NCBI RefSeq assembly: GCF_001613165.1
Contig: NZ_BDBV01000022.1
Location: 124,001-188,000 of the forward strand
Direction: 5' to 3'
From: Nocardia mexicana NBRC 108244
Lineage (GTDB): Bacteria; Actinomycetota; Actinomycetes; Mycobacteriales; Mycobacteriaceae
Length of the DNA: 64,000 nt
The position numbers and the translations under genes were made by a program. How positions within the stretch are numbered: the stretch's first letter is position 1; each line of letters opens with the position of its first letter. Of this stretch, positions 51,681 through 60,842 are shown in pieces. The notes beneath the pieces are model-generated. The model saw only the letters and a program-made list of their open reading frames with translations, did no database searches and had not been told where the DNA came from.

Positions 51681-53636
51681 ATGCGAGGACCAGGTCCGGC
51701 ACGGACGACCGGGGCGTCGGCGTGGATGCCGGGAGACGAAGTGCGAGCGCGCAGCCGGCTGCTGCGAGCCGCGGCCGAGTGGGGGTACGGCGACCTCGCC
51801 GAACTGCACCGCGCATCGGTCGATGACCCGGAATGGTTCTGGCGGGCCGCCGCCGAGGATCTCGGCGTCGAATTCGCCGTGCCGTTCGACCGCGTTCTCG
51901 ACGAGAGCGACGGCAAGCAGTTTCCGCGGTGGTTCCCGGGCGGCCGGTTGAATCTCGCGACCCTGTGTTCGCATCGCCACGCCGCGGGCGCGGCAGCGGG
52001 CAAGACCGCCGTCGTGTACGAGGGCGACGACGGCCGCCGCCGCGCGCTGACCTACGCGGAACTGGACACCGAGGTGCGCCGGTTCGCCGCCAACCTGTCC
52101 GCCCTCGGGGTATCGCAGGGTGACCGGGTGGTGCTGTTCGTCCCCGTCGTTCCGGAATCGGTGGTCGCCTTCCTGGCTTGCGCCATGATCGGCGCCATCT
52201 CGGTTCCGGCGTTCACCGGGTACGGCCCGGAGGCGCTCGCGGCGCGTCTGCGGGACTCGGAGGCGGTCGTTCTGATCACCGCCGACGCGACCACCCGGCG
52301 GGGAAAAGTGGTGCCGCTCAAGGAGACTGCCGACGAGGCCCTGGAGTCGGTGCCGTCCGTCCGCCACAGCGTCGTGGTCCGCCATCTCGACAACGGCGTC
52401 GAGATGCGCGACGGACGGGACCTCTACTGGGACGAGTTGCCCGCCGATCCGGAGCCGGTGCCGACGGCGCAGGTGGAATCGAACGATCCGCTCACCATCG
52501 TCTACACCTCCGGCACCACCGGGCGGCCGAAGGGAATCGTGCACTCCCACGGGGGATTCGCGGTCAAGGCCGCCGTCGATTTCGGCTACGGATTCGATGT
52601 GCACGACGACGATGTCATCGCCTGGATCTCGGATATGGGCTGGCTCGTCGGCCCCTTGCTCATCGCGGGCGGGCTGCAGTTCGGCGCGACCGTGGTGTTC
52701 ACCGAGGGCGTGCCCGACCATCCCACACCCACGCGGATGTGGGAGATCGTCGACCGCAACGGCGTCACTCTCCAAGGCGTGGCGCCCACCGCGATGCGCC
52801 TGGTGATGGGCCGCACCGAAGGTCCGCCGCCGGGCCTGAATACGTTGCGCGCCTTCGTATCCACCGGTGAAGCGTGGGACGAGCCGACCTGGCGCTGGCT
52901 GTTCGAGACGGTCGGCGGTGCGCGCCGCCCGATCATCAACTACAGCGGCGGCACCGAGGTCGGCGGCGGGCTGTTGATCGGCTATCCGTTCCTGCCGATC
53001 GATCCGGCCTCGTTCAACGCCCCGGTTCCCGGCGTGGATGTGGCCGTGCTGGATTCGGACGGGAATCCGGTGACCGGCGAGGTCGGCGAGCTGTCGGTCC
53101 TGAACACCTTTCCGGGAATGACACATGCCTTCTGGAACGACCGCGAGCGCTATCTCGAGACGTACTGGAGCCGGTGGGACGACGTCTGGGTGCACGGCGA
53201 CCTGGCCGCCGTCGACGAGCACGGCACCTGGCACATACACGGACGTTCCGACGACACGATCAAGGTGTCCGGCCGACGCGTGGGCCCGGCCGAGATCGAG
53301 GCGGCGCTGCTGAAGGACCGCCGCATCGTCGAGGCCGCCGTCATCGGCGAGCCCGATTCCCAACGGGGGCAACGGGTTGTCGGATTCGTCGTGCTCCGCG
53401 CCGGCGATATCGACCGCGACGATCTGACGGCCACCGCCGTACACCACATCGGCCGCTCGTTCGCTCCGCGCCTGCATGTGGTGGCGGCGCTACCGAAGAC
53501 CAAGAACGGCAAGATCATGCGCCGCGCCATCCGGTCCCGCTATCTGGGTCTCGCACAGGGGGATCTGTCGTCCCTGGACCCCGCGACCCCCATCGACGGG
53601 ATCCCGACCCGCGAACTATCAGGAGATCACGAATGA
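51681..53636 (+). CDS. acyl-CoA synthetase (AMP-binding, acetyl/acetoacetyl-CoA-synthetase-like)
   Basis: About 651 residues, the length of the acetyl-/propionyl-CoA synthetase branch of the ANL family. Motifs: TIVYTSGTTGRPKGIVHSH (P-loop-like A3), NYSGGTEVGGGLLIG (A5), WVHGDLAAVDEHGTWHIHGR (A7/A8), and the catalytic Lys in LPKTKNGKIMRR (A10). It adenylates an acid and forms the CoA ester. ATG at 51681 is chosen; GTG at 51672 sits too close to its GAAAGGA site. Its stop overlaps the dehydrogenase start (ATGA). Confidence 0.9.
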   Translation: MRGPGPARTTGASAWMPGDEVRARSRLLRAAAEWGYGDLAELHRASVDDPEWFWRAAAEDLGVEFAVPFDRVLDESDGKQFPRWFPGGRLNLATLCSHRHAAGAAAGKTAVVYEGDDGRRRALTYAELDTEVRRFAANLSALGVSQGDRVVLFVPVVPESVVAFLACAMIGAISVPAFTGYGPEALAARLRDSEAVVLITADATTRRGKVVPLKETADEALESVPSVRHSVVVRHLDNGVEMRDGRDLYWDELPADPEPVPTAQVESNDPLTIVYTSGTTGRPKGIVHSHGGFAVKAAVDFGYGFDVHDDDVIAWISDMGWLVGPLLIAGGLQFGATVVFTEGVPDHPTPTRMWEIVDRNGVTLQGVAPTAMRLVMGRTEGPPPGLNTLRAFVSTGEAWDEPTWRWLFETVGGARRPIINYSGGTEVGGGLLIGYPFLPIDPASFNAPVPGVDVAVLDSDGNPVTGEVGELSVLNTFPGMTHAFWNDRERYLETYWSRWDDVWVHGDLAAVDEHGTWHIHGRSDDTIKVSGRRVGPAEIEAALLKDRRIVEAAVIGEPDSQRGQRVVGFVVLRAGDIDRDDLTATAVHHIGRSFAPRLHVVAALPKTKNGKIMRRAIRSRYLGLAQGDLSSLDPATPIDGIPTRELSGDHE

Positions 53637-54796
53637 CAACCACCGACGACACCGACCTCGAACTGGTTCGCAAGAACTCCCGGGAACTGGCTCGTCGCTT
53701 CGGGTACGACTACTGGCGCGAGAAGGACAAGAAGGGTGAATACCCTTGGGAATTCGTCAAGGCGTTCGCCGACGCCGGGTGGCTCGGCGTGATGATTCCC
53801 GAGGAGTACGGCGGCCTGGGCCTGGGCTTGATCGAGGCGGGCATCATGCTGCAGGAGGTCGCGGCCTCCGGCGCGGGCATGAGCGGTGGTTCGGCCATCC
53901 ACTTCTACGTTTTCCCGCCCGCGCCGATCCTGCGCTACGGCTCGGAGGAAATGAAGCGCGAGTGGCTGCCGAAACTGGCCTCGGGTGAGATCCTGATGGC
54001 GTTCGCGATCACCGAACCCACTGCGGGCGTGGATACTTCGCGCATTCGCACCAAGGCCACCAAGACCGACGGCGGCTGGGTGATCAACGGGCAGAAGGTG
54101 TTCATCACCAACGCGCAGAACGCGCACAAGATCCTCATCGTGGCGCGGACCTCCCCGCGCGACGAGGCCAAGCCGCTCGACGGCATGACCCTGTTCTTCA
54201 CCGATCTGAACCGCGACAAGATCACGGTGCGGGAAATCGAGAAGCTGGGCCGCTCGGCGATCGACTCGAACGAACTGTTCATCGATAACCTCGAGGTCCG
54301 CGACGACGAGGTCGTCGGCGAGGTGGGCCAGGGCTTCAAGTACCTGATCGACGGCCTCAACCCGGAGCGAATCGTGGTCGGGCTGGAGGGGGTCGGCCTC
54401 GGCCGTGCCGGTCTGGAGCTGGCGGCCCAGTACGCCAAAGACCGGATCGTATTCGACCGTCCCATCGGGCAGAACCAGGCGGTGGCGCATCCACTCGCCG
54501 ACTCGTGGATCCGGCTCGAGGCCGCCGAGCGCGTGTGCATGCACGCCGCCGAGTTGTTCGAGGCCCGAAAGTCCTGCGGTAAGGAGGCGGCCGCGGCGAA
54601 ATACCTCGGCGCCGAAGCAGGTTTCGAGGCGTGCGATCGCGCCATGTCGACGTTCGGCGGGTACGCGTACTCGAAGGAGTACCACATCGAGCGGCTGTGG
54701 CGTGAGGTGCGGCTGCTGCGCAACGCGCCGTTCTCGCAGGAGATGGTCCGCAACTACATCGCCGCGCAGGCGCTCGGGCTTCCCCGGTCCTACTGA
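53633..54796 (+). CDS. acyl-CoA dehydrogenase
   Basis: A 387-residue FAD enzyme of the acyl-CoA dehydrogenase family. Motifs: GWLGVMIPEEYGGLGLGLIE, LMAFAITEPTAGVDTSRIRT, GWVINGQKVFITNAQNAHK and FGGYAYSKEYHIERLWREVR, the last holding the catalytic-base position. It introduces a double bond alpha-beta to the CoA thioester; in this setting methylsuccinyl-CoA or a similar branched dicarboxylyl-CoA is plausible. Start ATG overlaps the synthetase stop by four bases, with CAGGAG upstream. Confidence 0.94.
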   Translation: MTTTDDTDLELVRKNSRELARRFGYDYWREKDKKGEYPWEFVKAFADAGWLGVMIPEEYGGLGLGLIEAGIMLQEVAASGAGMSGGSAIHFYVFPPAPILRYGSEEMKREWLPKLASGEILMAFAITEPTAGVDTSRIRTKATKTDGGWVINGQKVFITNAQNAHKILIVARTSPRDEAKPLDGMTLFFTDLNRDKITVREIEKLGRSAIDSNELFIDNLEVRDDEVVGEVGQGFKYLIDGLNPERIVVGLEGVGLGRAGLELAAQYAKDRIVFDRPIGQNQAVAHPLADSWIRLEAAERVCMHAAELFEARKSCGKEAAAAKYLGAEAGFEACDRAMSTFGGYAYSKEYHIERLWREVRLLRNAPFSQEMVRNYIAAQALGLPRSY

Positions 54797-54823
54797 TCCC
54801 GGAGCCCCAGGGCCCCAACGACT

Positions 54824-54858
54824 CCCGAGATCCTGCTGAACCGCCAGGGGGTCTCGGG
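54824..54858 (+). terminator. hairpin between acyl-CoA dehydrogenase and CoA-transferase 2
   Basis: Arms CCCGAGA and TCTCGGG with a further inner pairing (CCTG/CAGG) lie in the 146-base gap. The stem is imperfect; it may attenuate rather than stop transcription, since the next genes seem to belong to the same unit. Confidence 0.35.
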
Positions 54859-54942
54859 CGGCGACGCCGGCCGCCGCACATCCGTGCGTCAGTCACCCTG
54901 CGGTCGGCGTCGCCTACCAAACAAACGTCAGGAGTGCATGTG

Positions 54943-56121
54943 ATGAGTGGACCATTGGCCGGAGTGCGCGTCCTGGTCCTGGCCGGTATGGGACCGGTGC
55001 CGTTTACCGGGATGCTCTTGGCGGATATGGGTGCGGACGTGGTGCGGGTGGTGCGCCCGTCGCACCGGTCCGCGCGGTCACTCGGTCAGACCGACGGCCT
55101 GCGCGACGACCACGACGTGGTCAACCGCGGAGTCGACTCGATCGCGGTGGATCTCAAGGATCCCGGGGGGATCGAGGACGTGCTGCGGCTGGCCGCGGTG
55201 TCGGACGTCTTCATCGAGGGGTACCGGCCCGGCGTGGCCGAACGGCTCGGGGTGGGCCCCGATGTGCTGCTCGCGCGCAACCCGGAGATCGTCTATACCA
55301 GATTGTCCGGATACGGCCAAACCGGGCCGCTGGCAACCGAAGCCGGGCACGACATCAACTACGTCGCGCAGGCGGGCGCCCTGCACGCCATGGCCCGCGC
55401 GGGTGAGCCGCCCCGGCCGCCGATCAACCTGCTCGGCGACTACGCGGGCGGCGCGACGCTCGGCGCCTTCGGCATCGTGTGCGCGCTGCTGGAGGCATGG
55501 AAGTCGGGACGCGGACAGGTGGTCGACGCGGCCATGGTCGACGGCGTGGCATTGCTGACCGCCAAGCTGCAGGGCCTGCGCGCGGCGGGCCTGTACTCCG
55601 ACGAGCCCGGGACCAATTACCTGGACTCCGGTGCGCCGTTCTACGACACCTATCGATGCGCGGACGGCCGCTACCTCGCGGTGGGTGCGTTGGAACCCGA
55701 TTTCTACGCCGAATTCATCGCGCGGCTGGGAGTCGATACCCGGGACTGGCCCGATCAGGACGACCGCCGGGCCTGGCCGCGGCTGCGCGAACTGATCGGC
55801 GCCGCGATAGCGCGGCGCACCCGTGCGGAGTGGGCGGAGATCTACACGGGAACCGATGCCTGCGTGACGCCGGTGCTGTCGTTCGGCGAGGCGGCCGACC
55901 ACCCGCACAACGCCGCGCGCGAGCTGTTCCACACCGTCGGCGGCGTACTGCAGCCCGCCCCCGCGCCGCGGCTGAGCCGCACTCCCGCCCGCGTTCCGGC
56001 CGTCCCGCCGTCCGAGCGGCTCGACACGGGTGAACTGATCACGCGCTGGAGCGTCCGGACCGATACCGATGTTGCCGAATACATTGCCGCACAGGTGATG
56101 ACGAAGGAGACCGGGGAATGA
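54943..56121 (+). CDS. CaiB/BaiF CoA-transferase/racemase (copy 2)
   Basis: A 392-residue family III member with the Asp about residue 137 in EAGHDINYVAQAGALHAM. GHDINY is the pattern of alpha-methylacyl-CoA racemases and some mesaconyl-CoA transferases. N-terminus LAGVRVLVLAGMGPVPFTGM then GADVVRVVRP. It either transfers CoA within or between acids or racemises a 2-methyl branch. ATG at 54943 has AGGAG upstream. Its stop overlaps the next CoA-transferase gene by four bases. Confidence 0.9.
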   Translation: MSGPLAGVRVLVLAGMGPVPFTGMLLADMGADVVRVVRPSHRSARSLGQTDGLRDDHDVVNRGVDSIAVDLKDPGGIEDVLRLAAVSDVFIEGYRPGVAERLGVGPDVLLARNPEIVYTRLSGYGQTGPLATEAGHDINYVAQAGALHAMARAGEPPRPPINLLGDYAGGATLGAFGIVCALLEAWKSGRGQVVDAAMVDGVALLTAKLQGLRAAGLYSDEPGTNYLDSGAPFYDTYRCADGRYLAVGALEPDFYAEFIARLGVDTRDWPDQDDRRAWPRLRELIGAAIARRTRAEWAEIYTGTDACVTPVLSFGEAADHPHNAARELFHTVGGVLQPAPAPRLSRTPARVPAVPPSERLDTGELITRWSVRTDTDVAEYIAAQVMTKETGE

Positions 56122-57269
56122 CCACGCCGCTGTCCGGCATCACCGTCGTCGGCCTCGAGCAGGCCATCTCCGCCCCGCTGTGCACCCGGCACCTCGCGGA
56201 TCTGGGCGCCCGGGTGATCAAGATCGAACAACCCGGGTTCGGGGACTCGACCCGCCATTACGACCGGGTGGTGCGGGGGATGGCCGCGCATTTCGTCTGG
56301 CTCAACCACGGCAAGGAATCCGCGGCACTGGATCTGACCGACCCGGCGGACGCGGACGTGTTCACGGGCCTGCTGGAGCGGGCGGATGTGCTGGTGTCCA
56401 ACCTGGGGCCCGGCGCCCTCGGCCGCCTCGGATTCGCGCCGGAGGAGCTGGCCGAGCGCTACCCGCGGCTGATCGTCGTCGATATCTCCGGCTACGGCCG
56501 TGGCGGGCCGCTGGACCACAAGCGTGCCTACGACCTGCTCGTGCAGGCCGAGGCGGGATCCTGCGCGATCACCGGAATGCCCGGTGCCCCAGTCAAACCC
56601 GGTATTCCCATCGCGGATATCGGCACCGCGCTCTACGCGTACTCCAGCGTGCTCGCCGCGCTGTACGAACGCGACCGCAGCGGTCGCGGCGCGGTCATCC
56701 CGATCGCCATGCTCGACGTCGTCGCGGAAATGATGGGCTTCGCGCTGAATCAGGTGCTGCACGCCGGAACGGAACCCGAGCCCGTCGGGATGGGGTCGCC
56801 GATGATCGCCCCCTACGGCGCCTACCCGACCGCCGACGGGCAGACGGCGGTGCTCGGCACCACCAGCGACCGCGAATGGCGCCGTCTCACCACGGATCTG
56901 CTGGACCGCCCGGAGCTGTCAGCGGATCCGCGCTACGCCCACAACCACGACCGCGTGGCCCACCGTGCCGAACTCGACGAGATCGTCGGAACCTGGTGTG
57001 CGAAGCGCGATCTCGCCGAGATCCAGCGCCTGGCCGATGCGGCCGGAATCGGCAATGCCCGCCTCAACGGCGTGCGTGAGCTGGCCGAGCACCCGCAACT
57101 GGCAGCCCGGGATCGGTGGCACGACATAGACTCCACCGCCGGACCGCTGCCCGCGCTGCTGCCGCCCGCCCTCGCTCGCGGCTGGGCCCCGGTATCGGGC
57201 CGGGTACCGGAACTGGGCGCCGATACCGAGGCGATCAGGGAGGAATTCGGCAGCTCGATCGCTGAGTAA
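56118..57269 (+). CDS. CaiB/BaiF CoA-transferase (copy 3)
   Basis: A 383-residue family III CoA-transferase with catalytic Asp about residue 139 in HKRAYDLLVQAEAG, N-terminal LSGITVVGLEQAISAPLCTR, and ISGYGRGGPLDHKRAYD. It differs well from the other two copies, so three distinct transfer steps are likely. ATGA overlap with copy 2 shows they are made together. It is the last gene of the run that starts with MaoC. Confidence 0.92.
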   Translation: MTTPLSGITVVGLEQAISAPLCTRHLADLGARVIKIEQPGFGDSTRHYDRVVRGMAAHFVWLNHGKESAALDLTDPADADVFTGLLERADVLVSNLGPGALGRLGFAPEELAERYPRLIVVDISGYGRGGPLDHKRAYDLLVQAEAGSCAITGMPGAPVKPGIPIADIGTALYAYSSVLAALYERDRSGRGAVIPIAMLDVVAEMMGFALNQVLHAGTEPEPVGMGSPMIAPYGAYPTADGQTAVLGTTSDREWRRLTTDLLDRPELSADPRYAHNHDRVAHRAELDEIVGTWCAKRDLAEIQRLADAAGIGNARLNGVRELAEHPQLAARDRWHDIDSTAGPLPALLPPALARGWAPVSGRVPELGADTEAIREEFGSSIAE

Positions 57270-57374
57270 AGGCAGGGCGAGCCTGACCGTTGGCCGAAGG
57301 CAAGGCGGTCCTGGTCGCCGGGTAAGAGCAGACGCCACGCGGCCGCTCGAATGTTTTGTTCCGGAAAGCATGAG

Positions 57375-57387
57375 GCATAATGCATAG
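57375..57387. promoter_or_regulatory. possible weak relative of the AT-rich element, GntR promoter
   Basis: GCATAATGCATAG lies 30-42 bases before the GntR ATG. It shares ATNATGCATAG with the complement of the element at 38115 but lacks the TATA centre. It could instead be an ordinary -10 box. Confidence 0.3.
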
Positions 57388-57416
57388 AAGTGCCGACCGG
57401 AAAGGACCGAGCCTTC

Positions 57417-58133
57417 ATGGAATCGACGACGCGGGGACTGCCGCGTAGTTCGAACTCGCCGCGACAGCAGCTTTCCGAGGATGTCGCAAGCTATGTCCGG
57501 GAGCTCATCGTCTCCGGACGGGTACGGCCGGGCGACTTCCTGCGCACCGAACCCATCGCGGAGGCGGTGGGTGTCAGCAATACACCGGTGCGCGAGGGCC
57601 TGTTGCTGCTCAGCGGTGAGGGTTTCGTCGAGCTGGTGCCGCGGCGCGGCTTCATGGTCTCCGCCTTCAGCCGCCAGGACGTGCGCGACATCTTCTGGGC
57701 GCAGGCGACTTTGGCCGGTGAACTGGCCGCGCGTGCCGCGAAGTCCATCTCCACCACGCAGCTGGATCACCTCGCCGATGTGACGGCAAGGCATGCCGCG
57801 GCGGTCGAGAGCGGCAAGGATCCGGCGCTGGTCGTGCAACTCGGCCACGAATTCCACCGCACGATCAACCTGGCCGCCGATTCGCGCCGCCTCGCCATGC
57901 TGTTGCGCTCGATAGTCCGGCAGCTGCCCGACCGGTTCTACAACGATATCGAGGGCCATGGCACGGAGGCGCTGCAGGAGCACCCCGCGATCCTCGAGGC
58001 GTTGCGGAAACGGCGCGGGAAGGCGGCGAGCACCCTGATGCGCGACCACATCATGGCCGGCGCCGACGAACTCGTCGCCATGCTCGAGAACCAGGGTCTG
58101 TGGTCGGACGAAGACCGGAAGTCCACGGCTTAG
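57417..58133 (+). CDS. GntR-family regulator with FCD domain
   Basis: A 238-residue FadR-subfamily regulator. N-terminal winged helix, residues about 20-85 (VASYVRELIVSGRVRPGDFL, EAVGVSNTPVREGLLLLSGEGFVELVP), then an all-helical FCD domain with metal-ligand-like HEFHRTINLAADSRR (about residues 150-165) and late His in LMRDHIMAG. FCD domains bind carboxylates. ATG at 57417 follows AAAGGA. It sits inside the CoA pathway region and probably senses a pathway acid. Confidence 0.9.
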   Translation: MESTTRGLPRSSNSPRQQLSEDVASYVRELIVSGRVRPGDFLRTEPIAEAVGVSNTPVREGLLLLSGEGFVELVPRRGFMVSAFSRQDVRDIFWAQATLAGELAARAAKSISTTQLDHLADVTARHAAAVESGKDPALVVQLGHEFHRTINLAADSRRLAMLLRSIVRQLPDRFYNDIEGHGTEALQEHPAILEALRKRRGKAASTLMRDHIMAGADELVAMLENQGLWSDEDRKSTA

Positions 58134-58406
58134 GCCGCAACTCGACACCACGCGAACCTGCCGAGAGCCGCCGCGGCTGTGTGTGTACCAGTGCGTGTCG
58201 GCCGGGTGTCGCGCGCGGGTCCGTATCGGCCCGCCATCGCGTGCTGGCGTCGTGCTCCGCTCGAAGTAACTGCGTGGCAGTATCTTTCGCTGCCGGGGAG
58301 AACTCCGTGCCGGTCTGTTCTGCGATGATGTCTCGCTAGGCAATTCGGCTGTGCCATCCGCCGGAAGGGCGACTGTCGCGCGGCGGGCGGCAACTATCCA
58401 GATTCG

Positions 58407-58426
58407 CCACATTATATATTGTGCGC
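58407..58426. promoter_or_regulatory. AT-rich element, MFS transporter promoter
   Basis: CACATTATATATTGTG is a near-palindrome with arms CACA/TGTG and a core one base from ATATATTATG. It lies in a 358-base gap (58134-58491) that otherwise holds nothing recognisable, about 65 bases before the MFS start. Confidence 0.68.
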
Positions 58427-58491
58427 TACTACACTCTGGCTGGGCCCGGTGCGTTTCTCCGGGCGACGCTCGAAGAGATAGGGCCACACAG

Positions 58492-59817
58492 GTGACCGGA
58501 ACATTCCACGCAACTCCCGGTACGATGCGGCGAATTGCGATCGCGGGCGGTATCGGTACCGTCATCGAGTACTACGACTTCTTCATCTTCGCCACGGCGG
58601 CGGCACTGGTCTTTCCCAAGGTGTTCTTCCCGGCGCTGGGGTCCGCGGCCGGCACGGTCGCGTCGTTCGCGACACTGGGTGTCGCGTTCGTCGCCCGGCC
58701 GGTGGGATCGATCCTGTTCGGGCACTTCGGTGATCGGATCGGCCGCAAGCGGACGCTCGTCGCGACACTGCTGATCATGGGTGCGGCCACGGCCGCCGTG
58801 GGCGTCATGCCGACGGCGCACCAGGTCGGGGTGATCGCGCCGATCGTGGTGGTGGTGCTGCGATTTCTGCAGGGCCTCGCGGTCGGCGGCGAATGGACGG
58901 GGGCGACCCTGATGGCGGCGGAGAACGCGCCGCGCGGGCGGCGCGGATTCTGGTCGGTGTTCGGATCGTTCGGCGGTTCCGTCGGGCTGGTGCTGGCCAG
59001 CTGCACCTTCCTCGTCACCGGCGCGACCATGAGCAACGAGACATTCGAGGATTTCGGGTGGCGGATCCCCTTCCTCACCAGCCTGGCCCTGGTCGTGGTC
59101 GGTCTCGTCGTGCGGCTGCGGATCGACGAGACTCCGGTATTCGCCGAGGAAGCCGAGCGGCACGGCATCGCCTCGATCCCGCTGCTCGAGGCGGTCAAGC
59201 GGCAGCCGCGCGAGGTCATGCTGGCGTCCGGCCTGCTGGTGATGGTGTTCGCGTTCTACTACATCGCGGTCAGCTACTTCCTGACCTACGGGACATCACA
59301 CCTGCACCTGAGCCGGACCACCGTCCTGGCGATCAGCATCGTGCCCGGATCGGTGTTCTGGGTCTCGATGACCCTGAGCGCCTGGCTCTCCGATCGGATC
59401 GGCCGCAGGCGAATCCTGGTGGCGGCCAACGCGGTTGCCGTGTTGTGGGCGGTGGTGCTGTTTCCGATCGTCGAGGCCGGTGGGGTCGTCACCTATGCCG
59501 TCTGCGCGTCGGTGACGACGCTCATCGCCGGCGCCGCCTACGGCCCGGTCGGTGCCTTCCTGCCGGAGTTGTTCCGGACCAGGTACCGGTATACCGCCAG
59601 CGGCGCCACCTACAACGTGGCAGGCATTCTGGGCGGCGCGGTCCCTCCGCTGGTCGCCTCCGCGATCACCGAGGCCTACGGCGGCCTGGCATTCGGGGCG
59701 TTTCTCGCCGTCCTGTGCCTGATCAGCCTGGGGTGCGTCCTCGCGTTGCCCGAGACCCGGCACAACCGGATGGACGGTGTGGAGGCCGCGGCAGACGAGG
59801 CCGTTGCGGATACTTAA
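58492..59817 (+). CDS. MFS transporter, metabolite:H+ symporter (MHS) type
   Basis: A 441-residue membrane protein with 12 predicted helices. MHS hallmarks: N-terminal IEYYDFFIFATAAALVFPKV, the loop GHFGDRIGRKRTL, FLQGLAVGGEWTGATLMAAE and the second-half loop SDRIGRRRI. The family imports organic acids such as dicarboxylates, citrate, shikimate and betaines with protons. GTG at 58492 is the most probable start. It likely brings in the acid processed by the CoA pathway. Its stop lies inside the AT-rich element of the next gene. Confidence 0.9.
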   Translation: MTGTFHATPGTMRRIAIAGGIGTVIEYYDFFIFATAAALVFPKVFFPALGSAAGTVASFATLGVAFVARPVGSILFGHFGDRIGRKRTLVATLLIMGAATAAVGVMPTAHQVGVIAPIVVVVLRFLQGLAVGGEWTGATLMAAENAPRGRRGFWSVFGSFGGSVGLVLASCTFLVTGATMSNETFEDFGWRIPFLTSLALVVVGLVVRLRIDETPVFAEEAERHGIASIPLLEAVKRQPREVMLASGLLVMVFAFYYIAVSYFLTYGTSHLHLSRTTVLAISIVPGSVFWVSMTLSAWLSDRIGRRRILVAANAVAVLWAVVLFPIVEAGGVVTYAVCASVTTLIAGAAYGPVGAFLPELFRTRYRYTASGATYNVAGILGGAVPPLVASAITEAYGGLAFGAFLAVLCLISLGCVLALPETRHNRMDGVEAAADEAVADT

Positions 59818-59834
59818 TATATAATGCGTTAACG
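59811..59834. promoter_or_regulatory. AT-rich element, citE promoter
   Basis: Contains AATATATAATGCG; its complement has ATATATTAAG, one base from the core decamer. It overlaps the MFS stop codon and lies 22 bases before the citE GTG. Confidence 0.6.
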
Positions 59835-59855
59835 ACACGTTGAAGGAGAAGAACC

Positions 59856-60743
59856 GTGAAGCCGTATCGTTCGATGCTGTTCGTTCCCGGGCACAAACCG
59901 ACCTGGGCGGAGAAGGCGGTCGCCGCCGGAACCGATGCGCTGATACTCGATATGGAGGATTCGGTGCCGGTCGCGGACAAGCCCGCCGCGCGGCTGACCG
60001 TACGGGACACCATCGGCCGGCTGCGCGAGCAGAACGTGCGGCCCGACGTGTGGGTGCGGCCCAACAGTTACGACAGCGGTCATTTCGGCGCCGATGCCGA
60101 GGCCGCGATCGTCGCGGGGGTGGCGGGACTGTTCCTGCCGAAGGTGTACACGGCGGAGGAAGTCCGGCGCATCGACGCCGTCGTGGCCCACATCGAGGAG
60201 CGCGAGGGCCTGGAATCCGGTTCGGTCGGGCTGATCATCAGCTTCGAGACGGCGGTGTCGGTGGCGCACTGCGAGGAGATCGCCGCCGCATGCCCGCGGG
60301 TGTGGAGCCTGCTCGGCGCGACCGGCCCGAATGCGGACGTCGGCCGGGAGCTGGGTTTCGAATTCACCCTCGAGGGTCTGGAGACCCTGTATCAGCGCAG
60401 CCGCATCGTGGTGGCGGCGCGCGCGGCCGGGCAGACACATCCGGTGACGGGCGTGTGGCAGGACATCAAGGATCTCGACGGGTACCGGCGGTTCGCGGAG
60501 GATTCCCGGCGGCTGGGATTCCGGGGGATGGTCTGCATCCACCCGTCGCATATCGCCATCGCCAACGAGGTGTTCACCCCCTCCGAGGACACGGTGGATT
60601 TCTACCGGCGCATGATCTCGGCGTTCCGGGAGGCCGAGGCGAACGGCAGCGGCGCGGTCGATTTCGAGGGTGTGCACATCGACCTGGCCCATGTGAAGAC
60701 GGCCGAGGCCGTCATCGAGCTGGCGGATGCCATCGGCGTCTAG
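59856..60743 (+). CDS. CitE/HpcH-family CoA-ester lyase
   Basis: A 295-residue lyase of the citrate lyase beta/HpcH-HpaI fold. Motifs: RSMLFVPGHKPTWAEKA, GTDALILDMEDSVPVADKPAAR (Glu/Asp metal site), VRPNSYDSG, LIISFETAVSV (Glu ligand) and GATGPNADVGRELG. Such stand-alone enzymes cleave malyl-CoA-like thioesters, including citramalyl-CoA to acetyl-CoA and pyruvate. GTG at 59856 has AAGGAG upstream. With a CoA-transferase and a MaoC hydratase nearby it completes the itaconate-type three-step route; that assignment is inference. Confidence 0.9.
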   Translation: MKPYRSMLFVPGHKPTWAEKAVAAGTDALILDMEDSVPVADKPAARLTVRDTIGRLREQNVRPDVWVRPNSYDSGHFGADAEAAIVAGVAGLFLPKVYTAEEVRRIDAVVAHIEEREGLESGSVGLIISFETAVSVAHCEEIAAACPRVWSLLGATGPNADVGRELGFEFTLEGLETLYQRSRIVVAARAAGQTHPVTGVWQDIKDLDGYRRFAEDSRRLGFRGMVCIHPSHIAIANEVFTPSEDTVDFYRRMISAFREAEANGSGAVDFEGVHIDLAHVKTAEAVIELADAIGV

Positions 60744-60756
60744 GAGTGTTCCGACG

Positions 60757-60790
60757 GTCGGCCCCGGGGTATAAGCCTCGGGGCCGACCG
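60757..60790. terminator. strong hairpin between citE and GAF-LuxR 2
   Basis: A 14-base stem (GGTCGGCCCCGGGG and near complement, one mismatch) with a 6-base loop lies 13 bases past the citE stop, between converging genes. Confidence 0.85.
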
Positions 60791-60842
60791 CGTTGCGGAA
60801 GTTACTGCGCGGCTGAGGGTTACGACTCGTCCGGTCGCGGGG

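Noticed and set aside
58134..58406. A short palindrome AGCCGCCGCGGCT near 58170 as an operator
   Set aside because: Short GC palindromes are expected by chance in DNA this GC-rich, and no second copy near a promoter was seen.
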